A stretch of DNA of 35,918 nt, taken from assembly GCA_035457725.1 (NCBI GenBank), contig DATIBC010000014.1:1-35918 (forward strand). The letters run 5' to 3'. Within the stretch, counting starts at the first letter, position 1. Each line of letters opens with the position of its first letter. The notes below the pieces were generated by a model, which was not told the DNA's origin, searched no databases, and saw nothing but the letters and a program-made list of their open reading frames with translations. A program made the position numbers and the translations under genes. This DNA is from DATFES01 sp035457725 (lineage in GTDB: Bacteria > Pseudomonadota > Alphaproteobacteria > CACIAM-22H2). This document shows, piece by piece, positions 1 through 6,267 of this stretch.

Positions 1-458
1 CGACCGCCGAGGAGATCTGGCGCGACAGCGGCGGAAAGGTCGACGTCGTGGTAAGCGGCGTCGGCACCGGCGGGACCATCACCGGCGTCGGCGAAGTGCT
101 CAAAGCGCGCAAACCGGCGGTGCGAATGGTCGCCGTCGAGCCCGAGGACTCCGCCGTCTTGTCGGGCGGGCGGCCTGGGCCGCATAAGATCCAGGGAATC
201 GGCGCCGGCTTCGTGCCCGAGATCCTGAAGCGAAGCGTCATCGACGAGGTAGTCCGCATCGGCAACGAGACGGCGTTTCAGACGGCGCGCGAGGTGGCGC
301 GGCTCGATGGGCTTCCGGTCGGCATCTCGGCAGGCGCGGCGCTCGCCGCTTCGCTCGAGATCGGCGAGCGGCGCGAAATGGCGGGCAAGATGCTGGTGGT
401 CATCATTCCCTCGTTTGCCGAGCGTTACCTGTCGACGCCGCTATTCGAGGGAATGTAG
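1..458 (+). CDS. cysK: Cysteine synthase (O-acetylserine sulfhydrylase), 3' part
   Basis: The reading frame is open from the left edge (frame beginning at base 3) and ends with TAG at 456-458, so only the C-terminal ~151 residues are present. The protein is a PLP-dependent beta-replacement enzyme that makes L-cysteine from O-acetylserine and sulfide in the cytoplasm. The PLP phosphate-binding loop GTGGT is visible shortly after the start of the fragment. It is followed by the family's substrate-domain and active-site segments VAVEP, IQGIGAGF and GISAGA. These fit CysK/CysM. The IQGIGAGF segment and the normal C-terminus favour CysK over cystathionine beta-synthase. The next plus-strand gene encodes a MoeB/ThiF-type enzyme, but two palindromic repeats separate them, so co-transcription is uncertain. 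Confidence 0.9.
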   Translation, partial: TAEEIWRDSGGKVDVVVSGVGTGGTITGVGEVLKARKPAVRMVAVEPEDSAVLSGGRPGPHKIQGIGAGFVPEILKRSVIDEVVRIGNETAFQTAREVARLDGLPVGISAGAALAASLEIGERREMAGKMLVVIIPSFAERYLSTPLFEGM

Positions 459-500
459 CGAAGCGACCGGCATTCAAGCCGCGACCTTCGGCATTGATAC

Positions 501-531
501 GCCTCATGCCGAGCATGTCGAAGCATGAGGC
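501..531. repeat. Palindromic repeat element A (reverse orientation)
   Basis: Nine-base perfect arms GCCTCATGC (501-509) and GCATGAGGC (523-531) enclose a 13-base loop. Read on the minus strand the loop is TTCGACATGCTCG. This is the same loop type seen in elements B-E of this window, with a different stem. It lies 42 bases after the cysK stop and may fold as a transcript-end hairpin. Confidence 0.75.
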
Positions 532-550
532 GGGGAAGAATTCTTGTCCT

Positions 551-573
551 CATCCTTCGACAAGCTCAGGATG
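551..573. repeat. Palindromic repeat element B
   Basis: Arms CATCC (551-555) and GGATG (569-573) flank the loop TTCGACAAGCTCA (556-568). The core TTCGACAAGCTCAGGATG is, to my knowledge, a common dispersed intergenic repeat in alphaproteobacteria. It lies between cysK and the adenylyltransferase gene. Confidence 0.75.
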
Positions 574-648
574 GTGTCCAACATTGGGGTCGCCTTGGTG
601 GTTTTTCGGTGCGGCCCTCCCAGCGATGATTCGAGGGACCAGCCCGAA

Positions 649-1425
649 ATGGAATTGACCGACCGACAGTTCGAGCGCTACGCGCGCCATCTGATTCTCG
701 ACGAAGTCGGCGAGGATGGGCAGGCGCGGTTGCTTGGCGCGCGCGTCCTCGTCGTCGGTGCGGGCGGGCTCGGCTCGCCGGTCTTGATGTATCTCGCCGC
801 GGCGGGCGTGGGCACGCTCGGCGTGGTCGACAACGACCGCGTCGAACTTTCCAACCTGCAGCGCCAGATCGTCCACACCGACGACCGCGTCGGCGAGAAC
901 AAGGTCGAGAGCGCGATCGATACGCTGGCGGGAATCAATCCCGAGGTGCGGGTCATTCCGCACAATCTGCGGCTCGACGCCTCGAACGCCATTGAGCTGC
1001 TCGCCGATTACGACGTCGTCGCCGACGGTAGCGACAACTTCGCCACGCGCTATCTCGTCAACGACGCGTGCTACCTTTTGAAAAAGACGCTAGTCACGGC
1101 GGCGTTGCTGCGCTTCGAGGGGCAGCTCACGACGCTCAAGGCGCATGACGGCGCGCATCCCTGCTATCGATGCCTGTTCCGCGAGCCGCCGCCCGCCGAT
1201 CTCATCCCGCGCTGCGAGGAGGCCGGCATTCTCGGCTCGGTCGCCGGCGTAATGGGCACGCTGCAGGCGACCGAAGTAATCAAGGAGGTTCTCGGGCTTG
1301 GCGAAAGCCTCGCCGGATCGCTCCTGATCTACGACGCACTCGCGGCGAGCGTGCGCAAGATCCGCATTCCCAAGGATCCCGCTTGTCCCTTATGCGGTCC
1401 GCAACCGACGATCTCAAAGCTGTAA
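649..1425 (+). CDS. moeB: MoeB/ThiF/HesA-type adenylyltransferase
   Basis: An E1-like enzyme of 258 residues. Members adenylate the C-terminal glycine of a ubiquitin-fold sulfur carrier (MoaD or ThiS) for molybdopterin or thiamine synthesis in the cytoplasm. Visible features are the nucleotide loop GAGGLG (about residues 37-42), the DGSDNF segment (about 126-131), a zinc-binding pair C172xxC175 and C246xxC249, and C189 in the RCEEAG segment. I place the start at ATG 649, which begins the family motif LTDRQFERYARHLIL. The frame is open further upstream, but that part overlaps a repeat and does not resemble the family. A GAGGGA sequence lies about 12 bases upstream. The length matches MoeB (about 250). 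No rhodanese domain follows, so it is not MoeZ-like. Whether it serves MoaD or ThiS cannot be told here. Confidence 0.85.
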   Translation: MELTDRQFERYARHLILDEVGEDGQARLLGARVLVVGAGGLGSPVLMYLAAAGVGTLGVVDNDRVELSNLQRQIVHTDDRVGENKVESAIDTLAGINPEVRVIPHNLRLDASNAIELLADYDVVADGSDNFATRYLVNDACYLLKKTLVTAALLRFEGQLTTLKAHDGAHPCYRCLFREPPPADLIPRCEEAGILGSVAGVMGTLQATEVIKEVLGLGESLAGSLLIYDALAASVRKIRIPKDPACPLCGPQPTISKL

Positions 1426-1496
1426 GCGGAAGGCCGTAAGCGTTTTGTCGTACGCATGAGAGCGTGATCGGCACAGGTTGGATCGCCGGTTTTACC

Positions 1497-1525
1497 CCTC
1501 GCCCGTCGACAGGCTCAGGGCGAGG
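1497..1525. repeat. Palindromic repeat element C
   Basis: Perfect eight-base arms CCTCGCCC (1497-1504) and GGGCGAGG (1518-1525) enclose the loop GTCGACAGGCTCA (1505-1517). The loop matches elements B, D and E closely while the stem is different. Confidence 0.8.
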
Positions 1526-1565
1526 ACTGAAGAATATGCCCTTTTGATGGTACGGCGCATGCGCA

Positions 1566-1660
1566 GCGCCCTCATCCTGAGCCGCACGCCCATCCTCGAT
1601 GTTTCGACACGCTCAACATGAAGATGGGCGTGCAAGTCGAAGGACGAACCATGAGGGCGC
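1566..1660. repeat. Compound three-tier palindrome, element D
   Basis: Three nested inverted repeats share one axis. The outer arms are GCGCCCTCAT (1566-1575) and ATGAGGGCGC (1651-1660). The middle arms are GCACGCCCATC (1584-1594) and GATGGGCGTGC (1623-1633). The inner arms are ATGT (1599-1602) and ACAT (1616-1619), around the loop TTCGACACGCTCA (1603-1615). The outer and middle arms are perfect. The inner loop belongs to the TTCGACA family of this window. It could fold as a long RNA hairpin or a cruciform. Confidence 0.85.
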
Positions 1661-1778
1661 GTAACATGATCGCGTTTGAATCGAACAGATTCTATGCCAT
1701 GCAGATCGCATCGTGGCGCGATCCGCTTCTCCCGCGGCCTGCGACCTATGGCTTATGGCTCCCAGCCCACCGTCTTCC

Positions 1779-2765
1779 TCAAAACATCGTCGCCAGCACG
1801 CGGTCGGGCGGGCTGTGCCCGTCGACATGCGTCTTGATGTTGATGATCACCTTCTCGCCCATGGCGATGCGGCCCTCAAGCGTTGCCGAACCCATGTGCG
1901 GCAGGAGGACGACGTTGTCGAGTTCGAGCAGCTTCGGCGGCACCGCCGGCTCGTGCTCGTAGACGTCGAGCCCCGCCCCGGCGATCTCGCGGTTGACCAG
2001 GCCGCGGATCAGCGCCTCCTCGTCAATGACATTGCCGCGCGAGGTATTGACGATGACCGCGTGCGGACGCAGCAATTTCAGCCGACGCGCCGAGAGCAAG
2101 TGAAACGTCGCCGGCGTGTGCGGGCAATTGACCGAGACGATATCCATGTGGGCGAGCATCTGGTCGAGGCTTTCCCAATATGTCGCCTCGACCTCGGCCT
2201 CGGTGTCCGGATGGTGGCGGCGCCGGTTGTGGTAATGGATCGAAAGACCGAAGCCGCGAGCGCGACGCGCGACGGCCAACCCGATGCGTCCCATGCCGAT
2301 GATGCCGAGCCGCTTTCCGCCGATGCGCGCGCCCAGCATTGACGTCGGCCCCCACCCCGTCCATCGGTCGGCGCGCACCAGGCGGTCGCCCTCGGCAAGC
2401 CGCCGCATCACGGCGAGGATCAGCGCCAGCGTCATGTCGGCGGTATCCTCGGTGAGCACCCCCGGGGTATTGGTGACGGTTATGCCGCGCGCCTTCGCGG
2501 CGTCGAGGTCAACATGATCGACGCCGGTGCCGAACGAAGCGATCAGCTTGAGTTGCGGTCCGCTTGCCTCGAGGACGGTCTTGTCGATACGGTCGGTGAC
2601 GGTGGGGACCAGCACCTCGGCGATTTTTACCGCCTCGGCGAGCTGGGCTTGGGTCATCGGCACGTCATCGAGATTGAGCCGCGCGTCGAACAGCTCCATC
2701 ATCCGTGTTTCGACGATCTCGGGCAGCTTGCGCGTAACGATGACAAGCGGCCGTCGCGTGGTCAT
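1779..2765 (-). CDS. D-2-hydroxyacid dehydrogenase (glyoxylate/hydroxypyruvate reductase type)
   Basis: A cytoplasmic NAD(P)-dependent oxidoreductase of 328 residues. The family reduces 2-oxoacids such as glyoxylate or hydroxypyruvate, or runs the reverse reaction. The Rossmann motif GMGRIG is at residues 157-162. The catalytic set is R243 (in TSRGNVID), E272 (in HEP) and H290 (in LLPHMGS), as expected for the family. I chose ATG 2765 because GGGAGGAC lies 8-15 bases upstream and the family's beta strand follows directly. The frame stays open upstream without family similarity. It looks closest to GyaR/GhrB, but the exact substrate cannot be fixed from motifs. It is divergent from the SH3-domain gene; this pairing is common in alphaproteobacteria as I recall. 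Confidence 0.88.
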   Translation of the reverse strand: MTTRRPLVIVTRKLPEIVETRMMELFDARLNLDDVPMTQAQLAEAVKIAEVLVPTVTDRIDKTVLEASGPQLKLIASFGTGVDHVDLDAAKARGITVTNTPGVLTEDTADMTLALILAVMRRLAEGDRLVRADRWTGWGPTSMLGARIGGKRLGIIGMGRIGLAVARRARGFGLSIHYHNRRRHHPDTEAEVEATYWESLDQMLAHMDIVSVNCPHTPATFHLLSARRLKLLRPHAVIVNTSRGNVIDEEALIRGLVNREIAGAGLDVYEHEPAVPPKLLELDNVVLLPHMGSATLEGRIAMGEKVIINIKTHVDGHSPPDRVLATMF

Positions 2766-2905
2766 ATGGGGATGTCCTCCCTGGCCCGGGCTCGACCGGT
2801 GCGGGTCGCGACCAAGGCGTAGCAAGGCGGGGGGCGCGCTGTCCAGCCGGACCGCCCGGTCGCCGGACGATGGGCGGATTGGCTGCAAAAAATCGGTCGC
2901 GCTCA

Positions 2906-2911
2906 TATAAT
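2906..2911 (+). promoter_or_regulatory. -10 element TATAAT directly before the SH3-domain gene
   Basis: A perfect TATAAT ends six bases before ATG 2918. Transcription would start at or next to the A of the start codon. No Shine-Dalgarno sequence lies in the interval. The -35 region (CTGCAA at 2883-2888, 17-base spacing) is weak. This suggests a leaderless mRNA. Confidence 0.5.
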
Positions 2912-2917
2912 CATCGG

Positions 2918-3424
2918 ATGCCGAGTCGATTCGCGGCGCCTTGCGGGGCGCTTTTCATACTGTTTGCGTGTTTTTTGACGGCGCCCGTGGTTGGCCAGGG
3001 CCAAAGCAACGGCCTCTCGCCGCTGCCGCGTTATGTCAGCCTGCGCTCGGACGAGGTCAATCTACGCACCGGACCCGGGGCGCGCTATCCCGTCGAATGG
3101 GTCTTCACGCGCAAGAACCTTCCGGTCGAGGTTCTCGCCGAATTCGAGAACTGGCGGAAGATTCGCGACTGGGAGGGGGCTGAAGGCTGGGTCCATCAAA
3201 GCATGCTATCGAGCCGCCGTTATGCGCTGATCGTCGGTGAGCCGCGAACGCTGCGCCGGCAGCCCGAACCAGGAGCGCCGGCGGTGGCGCGCGCCGAGCC
3301 CGGGACGCTCGGCCAGGTGCTGGAATGCCGCGAGCGCTGGTGTCGGCTCGATGTCGCCGGCTTCAAGGGCTGGGTGCCGCGCGCCGACATGTGGGGCGTT
3401 TATCCCGGCGAGACGATGAAGTAG
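2918..3424 (+). CDS. Secreted SH3-domain (SH3b) protein
   Basis: A small exported protein of 168 residues. The N-terminus is basic, then hydrophobic (about residues 8-25), and ends near AVVGQ-like small residues, so a Sec signal peptide with cleavage around residue 26 is likely. The rest reads as two bacterial SH3-like segments: one with the hallmark NLRTGPGARYPV (about 45-56) and EGWVHQSML, the other with LRRQPEPGAPAVAR and KGWVPRADMWGVYPGE. Such domains are thought to bind peptidoglycan or protein partners in the periplasm, but no enzyme activity is visible. The ATG at 2918 is chosen because it begins the signal peptide; the frame is open upstream to 2870. It converges on the DUF3501 gene with only 13 bases between the stops. 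Confidence 0.8.
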   Translation: MPSRFAAPCGALFILFACFLTAPVVGQGQSNGLSPLPRYVSLRSDEVNLRTGPGARYPVEWVFTRKNLPVEVLAEFENWRKIRDWEGAEGWVHQSMLSSRRYALIVGEPRTLRRQPEPGAPAVARAEPGTLGQVLECRERWCRLDVAGFKGWVPRADMWGVYPGETMK

Positions 3425-3437
3425 CCCGCATCCGGCG

Positions 3438-4034
3438 CTAGGCGAAATCGCCGGCGAGCGCTTGGCGGGTTTCCTCCGGCAAGATCGCCATGTGGCGATA
3501 TCGCGGATGGTCGATGCCGAGCAGCACCCGTGCGCCGGGGGCGCGGAACTTAGCGATCGATTCGGGCGTGAAATCGAAATGCACGAAGTGCACCGACGAC
3601 GTCTTGCCGTCGGCCTTGGTGCGCTCCACTTCGGTTTCGGGCCTGGCGGCGACGCGGGTTCCGGCGATCTCGATGAACATGGAGGCTTCGATCCCTCCCA
3701 ATTCGCCGAGCGTGCGCGCGCGCAGCTCCGGATCCTCGATCTCGAGCATCATCGTTGCCACCAACTCGCGGCCCTTGGGCACCAGCGGATTATAGGCGCG
3801 AAGCTCGTCGTCGATCTGCGCCTGGCCGCCCTTTTCGATCAGCAGCATCTCGTGCACTTGATGCCACATCGTTTGATAGTTCTCGAAGTAGAATGTGGCG
3901 ATCGGGCCGACGTGGACGCGCCGTCGGCGCTTGATCGCCATGATCTCGCGGCGATGCTTGCGCCGGTCGCGGGCGTAAACGTCGAGCGGAAGCAGGTCGC
4001 CGCGGCCGAGTTCGGTCTTGTTCGCGTGACGCAT
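3438..4034 (-). CDS. DUF3501 family protein
   Basis: A cytoplasmic protein of 198 residues with no signal peptide or membrane segment. It carries features I associate with DUF3501: an N-terminal MxxxKTEL...DLLPLDVYARDR, a basic stretch RRKHRREIMAIKRRRRV, FYFENYQTMWHQVHEML, and a C-terminal VLLGIDHPRYRHMAIL. The function is unknown. It starts 11 bases after the stop of the Fe-S protein gene and is almost certainly co-transcribed with it. In other proteobacteria, as I recall, DUF3501 genes sit beside a GlpC-like Fe-S protein and a rubrerythrin, as here, so a role in redox or iron stress is inferred. The frame stays open far upstream inside the Fe-S gene, but that part is antisense-like noise and the family begins at ATG 4034. 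Confidence 0.85.
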   Translation of the reverse strand: MRHANKTELGRGDLLPLDVYARDRRKHRREIMAIKRRRRVHVGPIATFYFENYQTMWHQVHEMLLIEKGGQAQIDDELRAYNPLVPKGRELVATMMLEIEDPELRARTLGELGGIEASMFIEIAGTRVAARPETEVERTKADGKTSSVHFVHFDFTPESIAKFRAPGARVLLGIDHPRYRHMAILPEETRQALAGDFA

Positions 4035-4045
4035 TGGAGCATGTC

Positions 4046-5386
4046 CTACGCAAGCCCGTAGGCGCGCGCGAACAGTTCGATCGGATGCGCGCTGCGGTCG
4101 ATCGCCGGCTTGCCATCGCCGAGCCGGGCCACGCCGTGGACGATGTGCTCGCCGGCGAGCGGGCATTCCGAGACGAGGTGCGCCTTGCCGGCGCCGGCCA
4201 CGTTGCGCGCCACGGGTTTGCCGACCTTGAGCGCGGTCTCGAAATTGCGCTTCATGACGCCCCACGAGCCGCCATGACCCGAGCATCGCTCGACGATCGC
4301 CACGTCGGTGTCGGGCACGAGGCGTAGCATTTCGGCCGCTTTGGCGCCCATGTTCTGCGCCCTCGCGTGGCAGGCGAGATGGACGGACACGCCGCCCTCG
4401 AGCGGCTTCAAGCCCGGCGCCAGCCCGTGCCGCTTGGCGATATCGACGACGTATTCGCTCACGTCGAACGTCGCCTCGGCCAGCTTCTTCACCAGCGGAT
4501 CGTCGGGCACGATGAGCGGCCATTCGAACTTGAGCATCAGGGCGCAAGACGGCACCAACGCCACGATGTCCCAACCGTCGTCGATCAGGGGCGACATCGC
4601 GCGCGCCACGGCGGCGGCGTTTGCGGCGACCTTGTCGAGCTCGCCATGTTCGAGTTGCGGCATGCCGCAGCATCGCGGGTAGACGACCTGGGTCTCGACG
4701 CCGTTCTTGGCGAGCACGGCCAGCGTCGCCATGCCGATCTGGGGATCGTTGTAATTGACGAAACAGGTGGCATAGAGCGCCGCCTTGCGGCCGATCGCCG
4801 GGCCCTCGCGGTTGAGCGCGATCGGCGCCTGGCGAGCCCGCAATGTGAACGTCTTGCCGTGGAATTTCGGCAGGCTGGCGCGGCGATCGACGCCGGCGAC
4901 CTTCTCCAGGAGCGGGCGCGTCAGCCGGTTATCGGTCGAGGATGCCCAGTTGGCCAGCGGCGCCACCGCGCTGGCGAGCTTGCCATTGCGGTCGGTCTTG
5001 GTCAGCTCGCGCTCGGCGAGTGGCACTTTGCCCTGCCGCGCCTCGAGCGCCCGATAGCGCAGCATGAGATGCGGAAAGTCGAGATCGAATTCATGCGGCG
5101 GAACATACGGACACTTTGTCATGAAGCACATGTCGCAGAGCGTGCAAGCATCGACGACCGGCTTGAAATCGGCGCTCTTGACCTCCTCGACAAGGCCGTT
5201 CGGCGTCGCGTCGACGAGATCGAACAGACGCGGGAACGAATCGCATAGATTGAAGCACCGTCGACAGCCGTGACAGATGTCGAATACCCGACGCAGTTCG
5301 GCGTCGAGCTTGGCCTCGTCCCAAAAATCGGCACTGCGCCAATCGAGCGGATGGCGGACCGGCGCTTCCAGGCTACCTTCGCGCAT
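4046..5386 (-). CDS. GlpC/HdrD-like protein with two [4Fe-4S] motifs and CCG domains
   Basis: A 446-residue putative electron carrier. Two ferredoxin-type motifs are near the N-terminus: C38xxC41xxC44xxxC48 and C81xxC84xxC87xxxxC92P. Two cysteine-rich (CCG) modules follow. The first has VVYPRCCGMPQLEHGEL; the second has HLACHARAQNMG and ERCSGHGGSWGVMKRNFE. This layout matches the membrane-anchor Fe-S subunit GlpC of anaerobic glycerol-3-phosphate dehydrogenase and heterodisulfide reductase HdrD. There are no glpA/glpB or hdr partners nearby, so a glycerol role is unlikely. It lies between the rubrerythrin gene (258 bases upstream) and the DUF3501 gene (11 bases downstream). I infer that it feeds electrons to rubrerythrin or to a DUF3501-linked reaction. 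Start ATG 5386. Confidence 0.85.
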   Translation of the reverse strand: MREGSLEAPVRHPLDWRSADFWDEAKLDAELRRVFDICHGCRRCFNLCDSFPRLFDLVDATPNGLVEEVKSADFKPVVDACTLCDMCFMTKCPYVPPHEFDLDFPHLMLRYRALEARQGKVPLAERELTKTDRNGKLASAVAPLANWASSTDNRLTRPLLEKVAGVDRRASLPKFHGKTFTLRARQAPIALNREGPAIGRKAALYATCFVNYNDPQIGMATLAVLAKNGVETQVVYPRCCGMPQLEHGELDKVAANAAAVARAMSPLIDDGWDIVALVPSCALMLKFEWPLIVPDDPLVKKLAEATFDVSEYVVDIAKRHGLAPGLKPLEGGVSVHLACHARAQNMGAKAAEMLRLVPDTDVAIVERCSGHGGSWGVMKRNFETALKVGKPVARNVAGAGKAHLVSECPLAGEHIVHGVARLGDGKPAIDRSAHPIELFARAYGLA

Positions 5387-5644
5387 TTCCGATTTCTGTG
5401 AGCTGTTTCGTTACCGAAGCGTTCGCCGACGCGCAGAGGCCAAGGGTTCCGTCAAGATACGTTGGTCCCACACAACGACAACAATCGACATCCGCGTCCC
5501 GAACTTGTCGAAGGACGAGGTGATACCGTCCTCACGCTTCGACAGCCTCAGCGTGAGGGCAGTGTCAGGATCGTCCGCGTCGGACGCATGTCTTGACGGT
5601 TCCTCGCTCTATCCATTGCCGGCAAATTTGGCGATCGAACGAGG
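5387..5644. other. Intergenic gap with repeat element E
   Basis: This gap separates the rubrerythrin stop (5645) from the Fe-S gene start (5386). It holds repeat element E and, at about 5502-5515, a half copy of the same repeat in reverse (CTTGTCGAAGGA). I see no clear promoter for the Fe-S gene, so whether it shares the rubrerythrin transcript is open. Confidence 0.5.
5530..5558. repeat. Palindromic repeat element E
   Basis: Perfect eight-base arms CCTCACGC (5530-5537) and GCGTGAGG (5551-5558) enclose the loop TTCGACAGCCTCA (5538-5550). It is the fifth copy of the TTCGACA-loop family in the first 5.6 kb. Confidence 0.8.
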
Positions 5645-6064
5645 TTATTTGATTTCGTCGAGCGTCCGCTGGAACTTGCCGGCGTGCGATTTCTCCGCCT
5701 TGGCGAGTGTCTCGAACCAGTCGGCGATCTCCTCGAAGCCCTCGCTGCGCGCCGCCTTGGCCATGCCCGGGTACATGTCGGTGTACTCGTGCGTTTCGCC
5801 GGCGATCGCCGCCTTGAGGTTCTTCCTGGTGTCGCCGATCGGCTCACCGGTCGCCGGGTCGCCGACTTCCTCGAGGAATTCGAGATGGCCGTGCGCGTGT
5901 CCGGTCTCGCCTTCAGCGGTCGAGCGGAAAACTGCGGCGACGTCGTTGTAGCCTTCGACGTCGGCTTTCTGGGCGAAGTACAAGTACCGGCGATTGGCCT
6001 GGCTTTCGCCGGCAAACGCCGCTTTGAGGTTGGCTTCGGTCTTGGTTCCTTTGAGCTTGGGCAT
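5645..6064 (-). CDS. Rubrerythrin without rubredoxin domain
   Basis: A 139-residue cytoplasmic di-iron ferritin-like protein. Rubrerythrins reduce hydrogen peroxide to water. The diiron ligand pattern is visible as E20 (AGESQANRRY), E53xxH56 (EGETGHAHGH), E90 and E93 (AGETHEY) and E124xxH127 (AEKSHAGKF). The protein ends at the four-helix bundle. The C-terminal CxxC...CxxC rubredoxin domain of classical rubrerythrin is absent, so an outside electron donor is needed. The adjacent GlpC-like Fe-S protein is a candidate (inference). ATG 6064 is chosen because GAGAGGGAG lies just upstream and the family N-terminus LKGTKTEANL follows. A near-consensus promoter and a palindrome like an Irr box precede it (6204-6257). 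Confidence 0.92.
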   Translation of the reverse strand: MPKLKGTKTEANLKAAFAGESQANRRYLYFAQKADVEGYNDVAAVFRSTAEGETGHAHGHLEFLEEVGDPATGEPIGDTRKNLKAAIAGETHEYTDMYPGMAKAARSEGFEEIADWFETLAKAEKSHAGKFQRTLDEIK

Positions 6065-6203
6065 CGGGTTCTCCCTCTCGCTGTTGTCTCCGCCTCGGCG
6101 GCGCCGGCGCGATTGTCCGCGCCGCTTTGTCGGAATTCGTGCAATCGACATCTTAGCGAGCGTGTCTGCGCGCTGAGCGCCAACGCGCCTCGCCGTGGTA
6201 GTG

Positions 6204-6233
6204 GATATAGGCTCGCCTCCGGGATCCTGTCAA
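6204..6233 (-). promoter_or_regulatory. Near-consensus sigma-70 promoter of the rubrerythrin gene
   Basis: On the minus strand TTGACA (6228-6233) is followed after 17 bases by CTATAT (6205-6210), or after 18 bases by TATATC (6204-6209). Transcription would begin near 6197, giving a leader of about 130 bases before ATG 6064. Confidence 0.65.
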
Positions 6234-6257
6234 TAGTCTAGAATTGTTCCAGACTAT
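6233..6257. promoter_or_regulatory. 25-bp palindrome, candidate Irr (ICE) box
   Basis: Seven-base perfect outer arms ATAGTCT (6233-6239) and AGACTAT (6251-6257) surround an inner GAA/TTC pair. The central 17 bases (6237-6253), TCTAGAATTGTTCCAGA, resemble the Irr/ICE consensus TTTAGAA-N3-TTCTAAA. It overlaps the last base of the rubrerythrin -35 element and lies just downstream of the irr stop codon. Irr or another Fur-family regulator is the expected ligand (inference). Confidence 0.65.
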
Positions 6258-6267
6258 TTTTTAACAC

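Larger units (their letters stand above)
1426..1778. other. Convergent intergenic region carrying palindromic repeats
   Basis: This 353-base gap separates the stop of the plus-strand adenylyltransferase gene from the stop of the minus-strand dehydrogenase gene. I see no credible coding frame in it. It holds repeat elements C and D, whose stems could end transcription from both sides. No U-rich terminator tail is visible. Confidence 0.6.

Noticed and set aside
1..1425. cysK plus ThiF-like gene as a CysO/Mec-type alternative cysteine pathway
   Set aside because: No ubiquitin-like CysO or JAMM protease gene is present between or beside them, and a repeat-filled gap separates the two genes.
4035..4673. 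N-terminal extension of the DUF3501 frame into the Fe-S gene
   Set aside because: The extension is Arg-rich noise in another frame of the Fe-S protein gene; the family sequence begins at ATG 4034.
4046..5386. Anaerobic glycerol-3-phosphate dehydrogenase subunit C (GlpC) as the function
   Set aside because: The fold matches, but glpA and glpB are absent and the neighbours are rubrerythrin and DUF3501.
501..5558. CRISPR-like repeats
   Set aside because: The repeats are palindromic with variable stems, irregularly spaced, and not separated by uniform spacers; no cas gene is present.
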